A stretch of 64,000 bases of DNA from Arthrobacter ipis. GTDB lineage: Bacteria > Actinomycetota > Actinomycetes > Actinomycetales > Micrococcaceae. The position numbers and the translations under genes were made by a program. The notes beneath the pieces were generated by a model that was not told where the DNA came from, searched no databases, and was given only the letters and a program-made list of their open reading frames with translations. Where the stretch lies: assembly GCF_014694315.1 (NCBI RefSeq), contig NZ_JAAOXD010000007.1:497021-561020 (forward strand), written 5' to 3'. Shown here piece after piece: positions 7,416 to 15,419 of the stretch; within the stretch, counting starts at the first letter, position 1, and every line of letters starts with the position of its first letter.

Positions 7416-8171
7416 GTGGACGCCGTATTCAAGGCCCTCGCCGACCCCATCCGCAGGGACCTGCTGGACGCGCTCTTCAGCGAGGACGGCCAGACCCTTA
7501 GCGCGCTGGAGTCGCGGTTCGAGATCACCCGATTCGGCGTCATGAAGCACCTGAAGATCCTGGAAGAGGCGGGCCTCGTGGTGACCAGGCGCCGCGGCCG
7601 CGAGAAACTGCACTTCCTCAATCCGGTGCCCATCAGGCTCGTCCACGACCGGTGGGTGAGCAAATACGCAGAACCATGGGCCGCTGCTCTCAGCGACCTC
7701 AAATCCCGATTGGAAAGTCCCATGGAAAAGATCTTCGAAATCTACATCAAGACCACTCCGGAACGGCTCTGGGAAGCCATCACGGACAGCGACATCCGCA
7801 GCAAGTACCAGTTCGGGAACACGCTGAAGTCGGACTGGACGCCGGGCTCCCGCTTCGAAATGGGCAACCCCAAAGCCGGGGAGCTCCTCGGCGAGGGCGA
7901 GAACCTGGAAGTCGATCCCCCGCGCCGGCTGGTGCAGACCATGCGCGCGCTCTGGGGCGAGGACGTCAAGGCCGAGGGCACCTCCCGCGTCACCTGGGAA
8001 ATCGAGCCGGTCGGCGACGACTCGTGCCACCTCACCGTCACGCACGACCAGCTCCGCGAAGGCGCCAACGAGCAGCTCTACGGCGGCTGGCCGATGATCC
8101 TCTCCGGCCTGAAGACCTGGCTCGAGACCGGGGAAAAGCTCACCACGCCGGGCTCGCTGATGTACGGCTGA
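7416..8171 (+). CDS. ArsR-family regulator fused to SRPBCC (AHSA1-like) domain
   Basis: 251 residues if translation begins at the leaderless GTG 7416, giving VDAVFKALADPIRRDLLDAL, the usual ArsR beginning; an ATG at 7395 falls inside the operator and is less likely. Residues about 1-85 form a winged helix (LSALESRFEITRFGVMKHLKILEEAGLV with RRRGREKLHFLNPVPIR wing). Residues about 105-245 form an AHSA1/START-like ligand-binding fold beginning EKIFEIYIKTTPERLWEAI and including WEIEPVGDDSCHLTVTHD. The fused layout is a known arrangement in Actinobacteria: the SRPBCC part probably binds a small hydrophobic ligand and controls DNA binding. The neighbouring terC gene is 86 bases downstream on the same strand and could be a target, but nothing in the sequence proves it. 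Confidence 0.85.
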   Translation: MDAVFKALADPIRRDLLDALFSEDGQTLSALESRFEITRFGVMKHLKILEEAGLVVTRRRGREKLHFLNPVPIRLVHDRWVSKYAEPWAAALSDLKSRLESPMEKIFEIYIKTTPERLWEAITDSDIRSKYQFGNTLKSDWTPGSRFEMGNPKAGELLGEGENLEVDPPRRLVQTMRALWGEDVKAEGTSRVTWEIEPVGDDSCHLTVTHDQLREGANEQLYGGWPMILSGLKTWLETGEKLTTPGSLMYG

Positions 8172-8257
8172 GGGGAACGGTGCCTTGCGGGCGGGCGGAG
8201 CGCACTGGGTAGGGTTGTCTTGCACGCCCCGCCCGAAACGCGCAGGAAAGAGGCAGC

Positions 8258-9454
8258 ATGGAAGTCCCCCCTATCGTCTGGACCCTCACGATTGCCGGGA
8301 TCGTTGCGCTCCTGGCCTTCGACTTCTTCTTCCACGTCCGCAAGGCCCACACCCCGTCCCTGAAGGAATCCGCCACGTGGTCGGCCATCTACGTGGGGAT
8401 GGCAGTCGTGTTCGGCCTTGGCGTCTGGCTCTTTGGCGGCTCCAAGATGGGCACCGAGTACTTCGCCGGCTACGTGACCGAGAAGGCGCTGTCCGTGGAC
8501 AACCTGTTCGTCTTCCTGATCATCATGTCAAGCTTCAAGGTGCCGCGCGCCGACCAGCAGAAAGTGCTCCTGTTCGGCATCGTTTTCTCGCTGCTCGCCC
8601 GGACCGGCTTCATCTTCCTCGGCGCCGCACTGATCAACAGCTTCGCTTGGGTGTTCTACATTTTCGGGCTGATCCTGCTCATCACCGCCGGGAATCTGCT
8701 CAAGCCGGACAACCACGACGACGACACCGAAACCCTCGTGGTCCGGCTCGCCAAGAAGTTCCTGCCGGCCTCCGATCATTTCGACGGCGACAAGCTCTTC
8801 ACCGTGGTTGACGGCAAGAAGGTCCTCACGCCGATGCTCCTGGTGATGGTGGCCATCGGCGCCACGGACATTCTCTTCGCGCTGGACTCCATCCCGGCCA
8901 TCTTCGGCCTGACGCAGAACGTGTTCATCGTCTTCACGGCCACCGCGTTCTCGCTCATGGGCCTGCGGCAGCTGTTCTTCCTGATTGACGAGCTCCTCGA
9001 CCGGCTCATCTACCTCTCCTACGGCCTCGCCGCCATCCTCGGCTTCATCGGCGTGAAGCTGATCCTGCACGCCCTGCACGAGAACAACCTGCCGTTCATC
9101 AATGACGGCGAACACGTGAACGTCGTCGAAATCAGCACCGGCCTGTCGCTCAGCGTGATCCTGGGCGTACTCGCCGTCACCATCGTCGGCTCCCTCCTCA
9201 GCCCCAAGGGCAAGGCCAAGTCCATGGTCTCCGGCGCCAGGCGGCACGCCACCACGTACGTGGACCTCAACTACGAGACGGACATCGCCGAGCGCGAGCG
9301 GATCTTCGACAAGCTGGTCCGCGAGGAGCAGGAACTCAAGAAGCTCCCGGAGAAGTACAAGCGCCTCATCCGGGACGAGACCGAGTTCATGAACCTGATC
9401 CGCCAGGCCCACACCGAGCACGACCAGGCCCTGGAGCGCGCCGGCGAAAAGTAG
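8258..9454 (+). CDS. TerC family integral membrane protein (Alx/manganese-type)
   Basis: 398 residues, ATG 8258 after GAAAGAGG. At least eight membrane segments; the TerC signatures are present: TEKALSVDNLFVFLIIM and, in the second half, ATDILFALDSIPAIFGLT, the two acidic motifs in membrane helices that define the family and are thought to bind a metal. The length and the charged C-terminal tail match the larger Alx-type members rather than short TerC. Members are linked to Mn(II) export and tellurite resistance. I looked for a yybP-ykoY riboswitch in the 86-base leader and see none; the leader is too short. Confidence 0.9.
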   Translation: MEVPPIVWTLTIAGIVALLAFDFFFHVRKAHTPSLKESATWSAIYVGMAVVFGLGVWLFGGSKMGTEYFAGYVTEKALSVDNLFVFLIIMSSFKVPRADQQKVLLFGIVFSLLARTGFIFLGAALINSFAWVFYIFGLILLITAGNLLKPDNHDDDTETLVVRLAKKFLPASDHFDGDKLFTVVDGKKVLTPMLLVMVAIGATDILFALDSIPAIFGLTQNVFIVFTATAFSLMGLRQLFFLIDELLDRLIYLSYGLAAILGFIGVKLILHALHENNLPFINDGEHVNVVEISTGLSLSVILGVLAVTIVGSLLSPKGKAKSMVSGARRHATTYVDLNYETDIAERERIFDKLVREEQELKKLPEKYKRLIRDETEFMNLIRQAHTEHDQALERAGEK

Positions 9455-9466
9455 CCCACCAAGACC

Positions 9467-9527
9467 AACGCGGGGTCACTTACAGCCCAATTAGGATGGT
9501 TTATTGGGCGATAAGTGACCCCGCGTT
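9467..9527. repeat. Palindromic repeat, family A copy 1
   Basis: AACGCGGGGTCACTTACAGC on the left faces ATAAGTGACCCCGCGTT on the right with a short TTAGGATGGTTT loop. It sits exactly between two convergent gene ends (terC stop 9454, serine hydrolase stop 9539) and shares almost its whole sequence with the copy at 10935-10984. Probably a bidirectional terminator or a mobile palindrome placed there. Confidence 0.85.
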
Positions 9528-9538
9528 GCTGTTTCGGG

Positions 9539-10468
9539 TTACGTTCCCGGGCGTCCCGCCACTACCGCGAGGAACCTGAAGCCGTGGCGGTCCACGGGCG
9601 CCGCTGTCGCGGTCAGAAGTACGACGCCGGTCCCCGCCTTCCGGTCCAGCCCCACCCAGGAGCGGAAACCGCCGGTGCCGCCGTTGTGCCAGGTGACTGC
9701 GCGGCCCTTCACCTCCAGGGTCATCCAGCCGGCACCGATGCGGGCTGCAGGTCCGGCGAAGTTCGCCACGGGATCCAGCGCGCCAAGGCCCGGGGCGGAT
9801 CCGTTCAGCAGCGCCTGCACCAGCCGGGCCATGTCGCCGATCGAGGCCCTGACCCCGCCAGCCGGAGCAACTGCCTCGCCGGTCCACGGCTGCATCACCC
9901 GGCCCGAGCGGCTCCGGCCGGTGACCGCCGTCGGACGCACCTCAGCGGCAGTGGCTGGCGCGTAAACAGAACTTAGCCCGAGCGGAACTGCGAGCCGCTC
10001 GCGGAGCAGCTCCTGGAAACTCAGGCCTGCACCGGCGGCGACGGCATGGCCTAAAAGCTCGAAGCCGAAGTTGGAGTAACGCGGGCGCGGGGTGGAGTGT
10101 CCGGCGGGCAGGTGCGCGGCGCGGGCCTGGTCCAGCAGTTCCGCCAGGGTTTCGCCGTAGGGATTGGTGCCGTGCAGAACCAGGTCAAGGCTGCGCCGCA
10201 GGGTTCCCGGCTGCCGGGGCAGCCGGGGCAGGCCCGAAGAATGCCGGCTTAGTGAAACCAGAGTCACGCCGGCCGCGGGGCAGTCGCCCAGCGGCAGCCG
10301 CTCCCCCAGCGTGGTGCCGGGACCCAGCTCGCCGCGCCTCAGGGCGTCGGCACAGAGCAGCCCCGTGATCCCCTTGGAGACCGAGCCAATTTCGAAGTCA
10401 GCAGCAAGGGAGGCACCGCGGCCCGCCACGGCAACCTCCCCTGCGGAAACAGTGGCCGCAGCCACCAC
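9539..10468 (-). CDS. Serine hydrolase, beta-lactamase/class C family
   Basis: 309 residues from GTG 10468. The three active-site elements of the penicillin-binding protein/class C beta-lactamase superfamily are in order: SVSK (Ser29, Lys32), YSN (Tyr131-Asn133) and HNGG near residue 263 in place of KTG. These proteins are usually esterases, D-aminopeptidases or of unknown specificity rather than true beta-lactamases. The same frame stays open and protein-like upstream (LAQQLQAAFGRSHP) almost to the stop of the next gene at 10558, but no ATG, GTG or TTG precedes 10468 there, so the true start may be unusual or the 5' end may be damaged. No signal peptide is visible from this start. Confidence 0.8.
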   Translation of the reverse strand: MVAAATVSAGEVAVAGRGASLAADFEIGSVSKGITGLLCADALRRGELGPGTTLGERLPLGDCPAAGVTLVSLSRHSSGLPRLPRQPGTLRRSLDLVLHGTNPYGETLAELLDQARAAHLPAGHSTPRPRYSNFGFELLGHAVAAGAGLSFQELLRERLAVPLGLSSVYAPATAAEVRPTAVTGRSRSGRVMQPWTGEAVAPAGGVRASIGDMARLVQALLNGSAPGLGALDPVANFAGPAARIGAGWMTLEVKGRAVTWHNGGTGGFRSWVGLDRKAGTGVVLLTATAAPVDRHGFRFLAVVAGRPGT

Positions 10469-10557
10469 TGGATGGCTGCGGCCAAAAGCTGCTTGTAATT
10501 GTTGTGCCAGTCCCGGGTCGCCATGGACCTGAGGGACCGGACTGGTGTGTCTCAGCG

Positions 10558-10755
10558 TCAGTGCCTGTGGAGCATGTGGCGGATCTTGTCTCCGATACCC
10601 CCGGCGGTGCGGCCGCGGCCCATGGAAGAGGTCCGTCCCGTTGTATAGGGCCTGGTGCCCCGCGTGTAGCCCCTCGTGTATCCGCCGGTGGTTCCTTGGG
10701 TGGTCCGTCCGGAAATACGTCCTGCGGCATTCCTGATCATGTTGCCCAAGTTCAT
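10558..10755 (-). CDS. Small basic Thr/Gly/Arg-rich protein
   Basis: 65 residues, ATG 10755 with a strong CCTAAGGAG seven bases upstream. After MNLGNMIRNAAGRISG comes a repetitive middle of Thr-Arg-Gly units (GYTRGYTRGTRPYTTGRTSS) and a C-terminal DKIRHMLHRH. Very basic; no membrane segment. The strong ribosome site and the clean end argue that it is expressed. The serine hydrolase frame begins directly after it. I do not recognise a family; nucleic-acid binding or a stress-associated role would be a guess. Confidence 0.6.
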   Translation of the reverse strand: MNLGNMIRNAAGRISGRTTQGTTGGYTRGYTRGTRPYTTGRTSSMGRGRTAGGIGDKIRHMLHRH

Positions 10756-10791
10756 GATGAACTCCTTAGGTTGTGCGTCTGTTCAGGCTGC

Positions 10792-10810
10792 GACCGGTTT
10801 AGGACCGGTC
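10792..10810. promoter_or_regulatory. Perfect 7-bp inverted repeat upstream of the small basic protein
   Basis: GACCGGT-TTAGG-ACCGGTC lies 37 bases before the start codon at 10755. It could be an operator or a hairpin in the leader. No clear -10 box is recognisable beside it. Confidence 0.4.
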
Positions 10811-10934
10811 TTTCCCGACTTTACGCGCGTCCCGGAGGCATGGCTACGGCGGAGTATCAGGCCCCAAAAAGCAACGGGGCCCACGCCCGCAGGGTTCCCT
10901 GGCCGAGCTTGCGAGGCTTGGGCGCGGGTGGGGA

Positions 10935-10984
10935 GGGTCACTTACAGCCCAATTCGGCCGGTTTATTGGGCTGTAAGTGACCCC
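10935..10984. repeat. Palindromic repeat, family A copy 2, overlapping the 3' end of eda
   Basis: GGGTCACTTACAGCCCAAT (10935-10953) pairs with ATTGGGCTGTAAGTGACCCC (10965-10984). The eda stop codon (10963-10965) is inside the loop and the right arm encodes the last Ala-Gly-Ser-Leu-Thr-Ala-Gln of the protein. Sister copy at 9467-9527. Confidence 0.85.
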
Positions 10985-11640
10985 GCGTTGGTGTTCCCCG
11001 GTCGGGGAGAATATTCGGCTGGGAGCGCTGCCGCTTCCCGCGCCAGTTCAGTGATCTGCTGCCAGTCCCCGCTTTCGACGGCGGCGCGCGGCGTCAGCCA
11101 GCTGCCTCCGACGCAGCTGACGTTGGGCAGCCTGAGGTAGTCCGGCGCGGTGGCCAGGCTGATGCCGCCAGTCGGGCAGAACGTCACCTGCGGGACGGGC
11201 GCCCCGATGGCCGCCAGGTACGACGGCCCGCCGGCAGGGCCGGCCGGGAAGAATTTCATGGTGTCCAGCCCGCGCTCCAGCACGGCCATCACCTCGCCCA
11301 CCGTGGCCACGCCCGGAAGCACCGGCACCTCGAGGGAGAGCATGTGGTCCAGCAGCGACGGCGTCACGCCGGGACTCACCAGGAACTGCGCGCCCGCGGC
11401 CACAGCAGCGTCCGCCTGCGCGGGCGTGAGGATGGTCCCGGCTCCCACCAGGATGTCCGGCACCTCGTTGGCGATGGCCTTCAGCGAGGTCAGCGCCGTG
11501 TCCGTCCGGAGGGTGAGCTCGATAATCCGGACGCCGCCGTCGGCCAGGGCCCGGGCAACGGGAACCGCATGCTGCGGATCGTCGATGGTCACCACGGGGA
11601 TGACCGGGGATACGTTCAGAACGCTGGTGGCGTCAGCCAT
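10963..11640 (-). CDS. eda: 2-keto-3-deoxy-6-phosphogluconate aldolase
   Basis: 225 residues from ATG 11640. Cleaves KDPG to pyruvate and glyceraldehyde-3-phosphate, the last step of this operon's pathway. Class I aldolase residues are in place: general-base Glu41 in ELTLRT, phosphate loop GAGTI, Schiff-base Lys129 in MKFFPAGPAGG, and CPTGGI. The start overlaps the stop of the preceding dehydrogenase by eight bases, so translation is coupled. The C-terminal tail NTNAGSLTAQ is not family sequence: it is read from a palindromic repeat that carries the stop codon. Cytoplasmic. Confidence 0.92.
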   Translation of the reverse strand: MADATSVLNVSPVIPVVTIDDPQHAVPVARALADGGVRIIELTLRTDTALTSLKAIANEVPDILVGAGTILTPAQADAAVAAGAQFLVSPGVTPSLLDHMLSLEVPVLPGVATVGEVMAVLERGLDTMKFFPAGPAGGPSYLAAIGAPVPQVTFCPTGGISLATAPDYLRLPNVSCVGGSWLTPRAAVESGDWQQITELAREAAALPAEYSPRPGNTNAGSLTAQ

Positions 11641-13108
11641 GGTTGATCTCTTTTCTCAGGCCGTCCAGCCCGTGCGTGTCGATGATGCTGTACCAGTGGA
11701 TGAGGAGGTCGGCGAACCCGGGATGCGCCGCGAGTTCAGGGGCGAAGACGCTGCGGCAAACAAGAAGAGCGGGGACCACATCGGCCGCGGACCGCGACAC
11801 CGGCAGCGCGGCTCGGAGTTCGGTGGCCAGCGGGTCGTCCAGCTTTTCGGCCGGTGTGGCGGCCACGTGCCGCATCCACGCAGCGACGGCGAGCGCCGCC
11901 CACTTAGGTGACCGGCCGGCGTCGAGGTTTCCCCGCACGGTGCTGAGGAGGCGCAGGCCGATCTTCTGCGACCCGTCGCTTCCCACTTTGGCCGTGGTGT
12001 GGCCGAGGGCGGGGTTGGCGAAGCGGGTCAGCACCTGGGTACAGTAGTCGTCCGCGTCGAGCCCTTTCGGAAGTGTGATGGTGGGCAGGACGTCCTCTGC
12101 CATCATGCGCTGCGCAGCGGTGAAGAACGCTTCCTCGACCACCGCGTCGCTGATGGTCTCCTTGCCGGCGGCCAGGCCGAGGTACGCCAGCAGCGAGTGG
12201 CTCGCGTTCAGGAGCCGCAGCTTCGCCGCTTCCCAGGCGGCGACGTCGGTGCTGAACAGCGCCCCGGCCTCCTCCCACCGGGGGCGGCCCGCGGCGAAGT
12301 TGTCCTCGATGACCCACTGCATGAACGGCTCGGCCACCACGGCGGCCTCGTCCCGCAGCCCAAGTTCACGTTCGACGGCGTCCAGGTCGCCCGCCGTGGT
12401 GGCCGGCACCATCCGGTCCACCATGGTGCTGGGGAACGTGACGTTCGCGTCCAGCCAGGCGGTGAGCGGTTCGGCTTCGGCGGACGGCAGTGCTGCCGCG
12501 AAGGCACGGACCAGCTTGCCGGTAAGTTCGCCGTTGCCGGGAAGGTTGTCGCACGAGACCACGGTGAGCGGCCCCGCGCCGGTGCGGGAACGCTGCTGCA
12601 GGCCGCGGGCGATCTGCCCGATGGCCGTAAGCGGCGCACGCCCGCCGAGGTCCGCGCGAACCTCCTCATCTTCCAGATTGAGGGAACCGGTCTGCGGGTC
12701 GATCCGGTAGCCCTTCTCCGTGATGGTCAGCGTGACCACGAGGGTCTCCGGTGCGGCGATCCGGTCCACTACGGCGGCCGGGTTGTCCCGCCCCGAGATG
12801 GCGTCCACAATGCTCGACACCACGCGGAGCGGCGCCGCGCCCTCGCCGCGTTCGGCCACAGTGAACAGCCCGTCCTGCGGTGCGAGCTGCCGGGCCACGG
12901 TGTCCGAGCGTTGGGTGACGCCGGTGATCCCCCAATTAGATTCGCCGGCAGCGAGCATGGCGTTCTCGGTGAAAACCGCGGTGTGGGCGCGGGCGAAGGC
13001 ACCCAGGCCCAGGTGCACGATGCCGGGCTGCAGGCCGTTGGCCCGGAGCGCGGCGCCCGGGAACGCGGCGCCCATTCCCGTGTTGCTGCCCAGGTTGGCA
13101 CTGTTCAA
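11633..13108 (-). CDS. uxuB: Mannitol dehydrogenase family; probable D-fructuronate reductase (UxuB-like)
   Basis: 491 residues from ATG 13108, the normal length of the family. The N-terminal Rossmann part begins IVHLGLGAFARAHTAVF, and the polyol dehydrogenase region includes VVSCDNLPGNGELTGKLV and FPSTMVDRMVPATT, whose conserved Lys and Asn/His belong to the catalytic site (MQWVIEDNFAAGRP, AKLRLLNASHSLLAYLG). Members reduce D-fructuronate to D-mannonate or oxidise D-mannitol or D-arabinitol. Being between KdgK and Eda and in one operon with ManD makes the fructuronate/mannonate reaction by far the best fit. Confidence 0.85.
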   Translation of the reverse strand: MNSANLGSNTGMGAAFPGAALRANGLQPGIVHLGLGAFARAHTAVFTENAMLAAGESNWGITGVTQRSDTVARQLAPQDGLFTVAERGEGAAPLRVVSSIVDAISGRDNPAAVVDRIAAPETLVVTLTITEKGYRIDPQTGSLNLEDEEVRADLGGRAPLTAIGQIARGLQQRSRTGAGPLTVVSCDNLPGNGELTGKLVRAFAAALPSAEAEPLTAWLDANVTFPSTMVDRMVPATTAGDLDAVERELGLRDEAAVVAEPFMQWVIEDNFAAGRPRWEEAGALFSTDVAAWEAAKLRLLNASHSLLAYLGLAAGKETISDAVVEEAFFTAAQRMMAEDVLPTITLPKGLDADDYCTQVLTRFANPALGHTTAKVGSDGSQKIGLRLLSTVRGNLDAGRSPKWAALAVAAWMRHVAATPAEKLDDPLATELRAALPVSRSAADVVPALLVCRSVFAPELAAHPGFADLLIHWYSIIDTHGLDGLRKEINHG

Positions 13109-13119
13109 ATTCGAGCTGT

Positions 13120-14118
13120 TCAGGCGTGCGATGACAGCTCTCCTTCGGGTGTCTCCACGGTCCCCGCCCCCAGGGCGTCCGCTCCCAAGGCGTGGGCGCG
13201 GGTCTGCTCGAAGCTCGGAATGAAGCCCGTGCCGCCCTTGCCGCCCACCACGAGCGATGCCGCGGCTGCGCCGTAGCGGGCGGCCTCGGGAAGGCTGTCG
13301 CCGAGCGCCAGCCGCGCGGTCAGCGTGCCCACAAAGGCGTCGCCTGCCCCGGTCTGGTCAACCACAGCCGGTGCCGGGATGGCTTCGATCCAGGCCGAAT
13401 CAGTGCCGCTCTCCAGCTGGATTCCCTCGGCCCCGCACGTCACTGCCACATTGGCAGTGCCCAGCGCGCGCAGCTTCCCGGCCGCCTCGGCAGGCGAGGA
13501 CGTGCCCAGCAGCGCCGACGTCTCCCCCGGGAAGGACGGCGTGACCAGGAAGGCCTTCGGCGCCAGCTCAACCACGGCCGCCGTCGCATCCTCCACGGAG
13601 GTGAGCCGCGGCCGGTAGTTCGGGTCAAAGACAAAGCGGCGCGACACCTCGGCGGCCTTGTAAACGGCGGCGCGGGACGTGGCCGAGATGGCGCAGGCGA
13701 TGCCGCCCGCAATCACGGCACCGGCTGCGGCAAACACTTCCGGGTCGACGTCGTCCGGCCCCAGCGTGGAGCCGACGCTGCCGCTGCGCGCGTAGGAGAA
13801 CTCGCGCTGCCCGTCGGGGTCGCAGTGCACAAGGTATACGCCCTGTTGGCCCGGACGGAACTTCAGCAGGTCGGTGGAAATGCCGAGCTCAGCGATCCTG
13901 GCGGCGACCGCCTGGCCGAGGTCGTCGTCGGGCAGTACTGCCAGCAGCGCGGTGCGGGCACCGGCCGCAGCGGCAGCCGCCGCGACGTTCAGCGCGTCGC
14001 CGGAAATGCCGAGCTGGGCCGGAACGCCGTGCCCGAACGGGACGTCGGTGGCCACCTCGAGGAGGATCTCCCCCATGGCGACGACGTCGAACGGCTGTGC
14101 TTCAGTCGGGTTACTCAC
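13120..14118 (-). CDS. kdgK: PfkB-family sugar kinase, probable 2-keto-3-deoxygluconate kinase
   Basis: 332 residues from ATG 14118. Ribokinase-fold features: early MGEILLEV, GGxxxN-equivalent SGDALNVAAAAA, and the anion-hole/catalytic motif DQTGAGDAF with base Asp260. It would phosphorylate KDG made by ManD to give KDPG for Eda. The start overlaps the manD stop as ATGA, and eleven bases separate its stop from the UxuB-like start. PfkB specificity cannot be read from sequence alone; context supplies it. Confidence 0.87.
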   Translation of the reverse strand: MSNPTEAQPFDVVAMGEILLEVATDVPFGHGVPAQLGISGDALNVAAAAAAAGARTALLAVLPDDDLGQAVAARIAELGISTDLLKFRPGQQGVYLVHCDPDGQREFSYARSGSVGSTLGPDDVDPEVFAAAGAVIAGGIACAISATSRAAVYKAAEVSRRFVFDPNYRPRLTSVEDATAAVVELAPKAFLVTPSFPGETSALLGTSSPAEAAGKLRALGTANVAVTCGAEGIQLESGTDSAWIEAIPAPAVVDQTGAGDAFVGTLTARLALGDSLPEAARYGAAAASLVVGGKGGTGFIPSFEQTRAHALGADALGAGTVETPEGELSSHA

Positions 14119-15326
14119 CAGTCATGCACCGACCCGTCGAGGCGGCGGTTGATGGGCAGGTACTTCGCGTCGAACGGGAACTTGGCGGCCGCTTCCTCAT
14201 CGAACTCCACGCCGATGCCGGGAGCGTCGCCCGGGTGCATGTAGCCGTCGGTGAAGGTGTAGGAGGTCTTGAACACCTCGTTCGCGGGATCGCGGTGGCC
14301 CATGTACTCCTGGACGCCGAAGTTGGGGATGCTCATGTCCACGTGCAGCGCCGCGGCGAAGGACACCGGCGAAAGGTCGCCCGCACCGTGCGAGCCGGAA
14401 CGGACGCCGTACAGGTCTGCCAGCGAGAAGATCCGTCGCAGGTGCGTAATGCCGCCGGCGTGCGAGACCGACGTGCGGATGTAGTCGATCAGGCGTTCGG
14501 TGATCAGCTGCTGGCAGTCCCAGATCGAGTTGAACACCTCGCCCACGGCGATCGGCGTGGTGGTGTGCTGGCGGATCAGGCGGAACGCCGACTGGTCCTC
14601 CGCCGGCGTCGGATCCTCGATCCAGAACGGGCGGAACGGCTCCAGCGAGGCGCCGAGCCGGCCGGCCTCGATCGGCGTCAGGCGGTGGTGGACGTCGTGC
14701 AGGACGTGCACGCCGTAGCCGAACTGCTCCCGCACGTGCGCCATCATCTTCGGCGCGAAGTCCAGGTACGCGGTGGTCTCCCACAGGTCCTCCTGGGGGA
14801 TGTTGCCGCTGGCGGGCTCGTAGGTCTTGCCGTCCACCGGCGCGATCCCGTAGGTCTTCTCGAGTCCCGGCACGGCGGCCTGCGCCCGGATGGCCTTGTA
14901 ACCGAGGTCCAGGTGGTGCTGGAAGTCGGCGCTGAGGTCCTCCAGCGAGGAGCCGCTGGCGTGGCCGTAGACCATGACGCCCTCGCGGGCGGCGCCGCCG
15001 AGCAGCTCGTACACCGGCATGCCGGCGGCCTTGCCCTTGATGTCCCAGAGTGCGACGTCGATAGCTGCGATCGCGGTCATGGTCACCGGCCCGCGGCGCC
15101 AGTAGGCACCCTTATAGAAGTACTGCCAGGCGTCCTCGATGCGGCGGGCGTCGCGGCCGATGAGCAGCGGGCAGAGGTGCTCGGACAGGTAGGACGCCAC
15201 GGCCAGTTCACGTCCGTTGAGGGTGGCGTCGCCGATGCCGGTAATCCCGTCCTCGGTTTCGATAACGAGCGTGACGTAATTCCGTCCTGGCGACGAAACC
15301 ACTACTCGTGCGTCGGTGATCTTCAC
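14115..15326 (-). CDS. manD: D-mannonate dehydratase, enolase superfamily (ManD/RspA)
   Basis: 403 residues from GTG 15326 with AAAGGA upstream. It dehydrates D-mannonate to 2-keto-3-deoxygluconate. ManD subgroup marks: YGHASGSS, the HDVHHRL segment with metal ligand Asp211 and His213, metal ligands Glu237 (IEDPT) and Glu263 (GEVFN), and His313 in GSHGAGDLSP. The residue after His-Gly is Ala315; as I recall the literature on this subgroup, Ala here marks efficient mannonate dehydratases and Pro marks weak ones. Coupled to kdgK by a 4-bp overlap. A repeat separates it from the upstream dehydrogenase gene. Confidence 0.93.
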   Translation of the reverse strand: MKITDARVVVSSPGRNYVTLVIETEDGITGIGDATLNGRELAVASYLSEHLCPLLIGRDARRIEDAWQYFYKGAYWRRGPVTMTAIAAIDVALWDIKGKAAGMPVYELLGGAAREGVMVYGHASGSSLEDLSADFQHHLDLGYKAIRAQAAVPGLEKTYGIAPVDGKTYEPASGNIPQEDLWETTAYLDFAPKMMAHVREQFGYGVHVLHDVHHRLTPIEAGRLGASLEPFRPFWIEDPTPAEDQSAFRLIRQHTTTPIAVGEVFNSIWDCQQLITERLIDYIRTSVSHAGGITHLRRIFSLADLYGVRSGSHGAGDLSPVSFAAALHVDMSIPNFGVQEYMGHRDPANEVFKTSYTFTDGYMHPGDAPGIGVEFDEEAAAKFPFDAKYLPINRRLDGSVHDW

Positions 15327-15355
15327 TGGTGGGTCCTTTTGTGTGTCGGGTGTTG

Positions 15356-15419
15356 CAAGTAGGTGGCAGCAGATGGCGTTATGAGCCCTCAGAACGCCAT
15401 CTGCTGCTACTTAGTTGGG
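15356..15419. repeat. Palindromic repeat, family B copy 2
   Basis: GCAGCAGATGGCGTT pairs with AACGCCATCTGCTGC, with CAAGTAGG/CTACTTAG outside. It lies within the sugar-acid operon, between the stop of the dehydrogenase (15420) and the manD start (15326), so it may attenuate or process the transcript at this point. Copies at 7291 and 43531. Confidence 0.85.

Noticed and set aside
8172..8257. A yybP-ykoY manganese riboswitch before the TerC-type gene
   Set aside because: The leader has only 86 bases and none of the conserved loop sequences that I know for this riboswitch.
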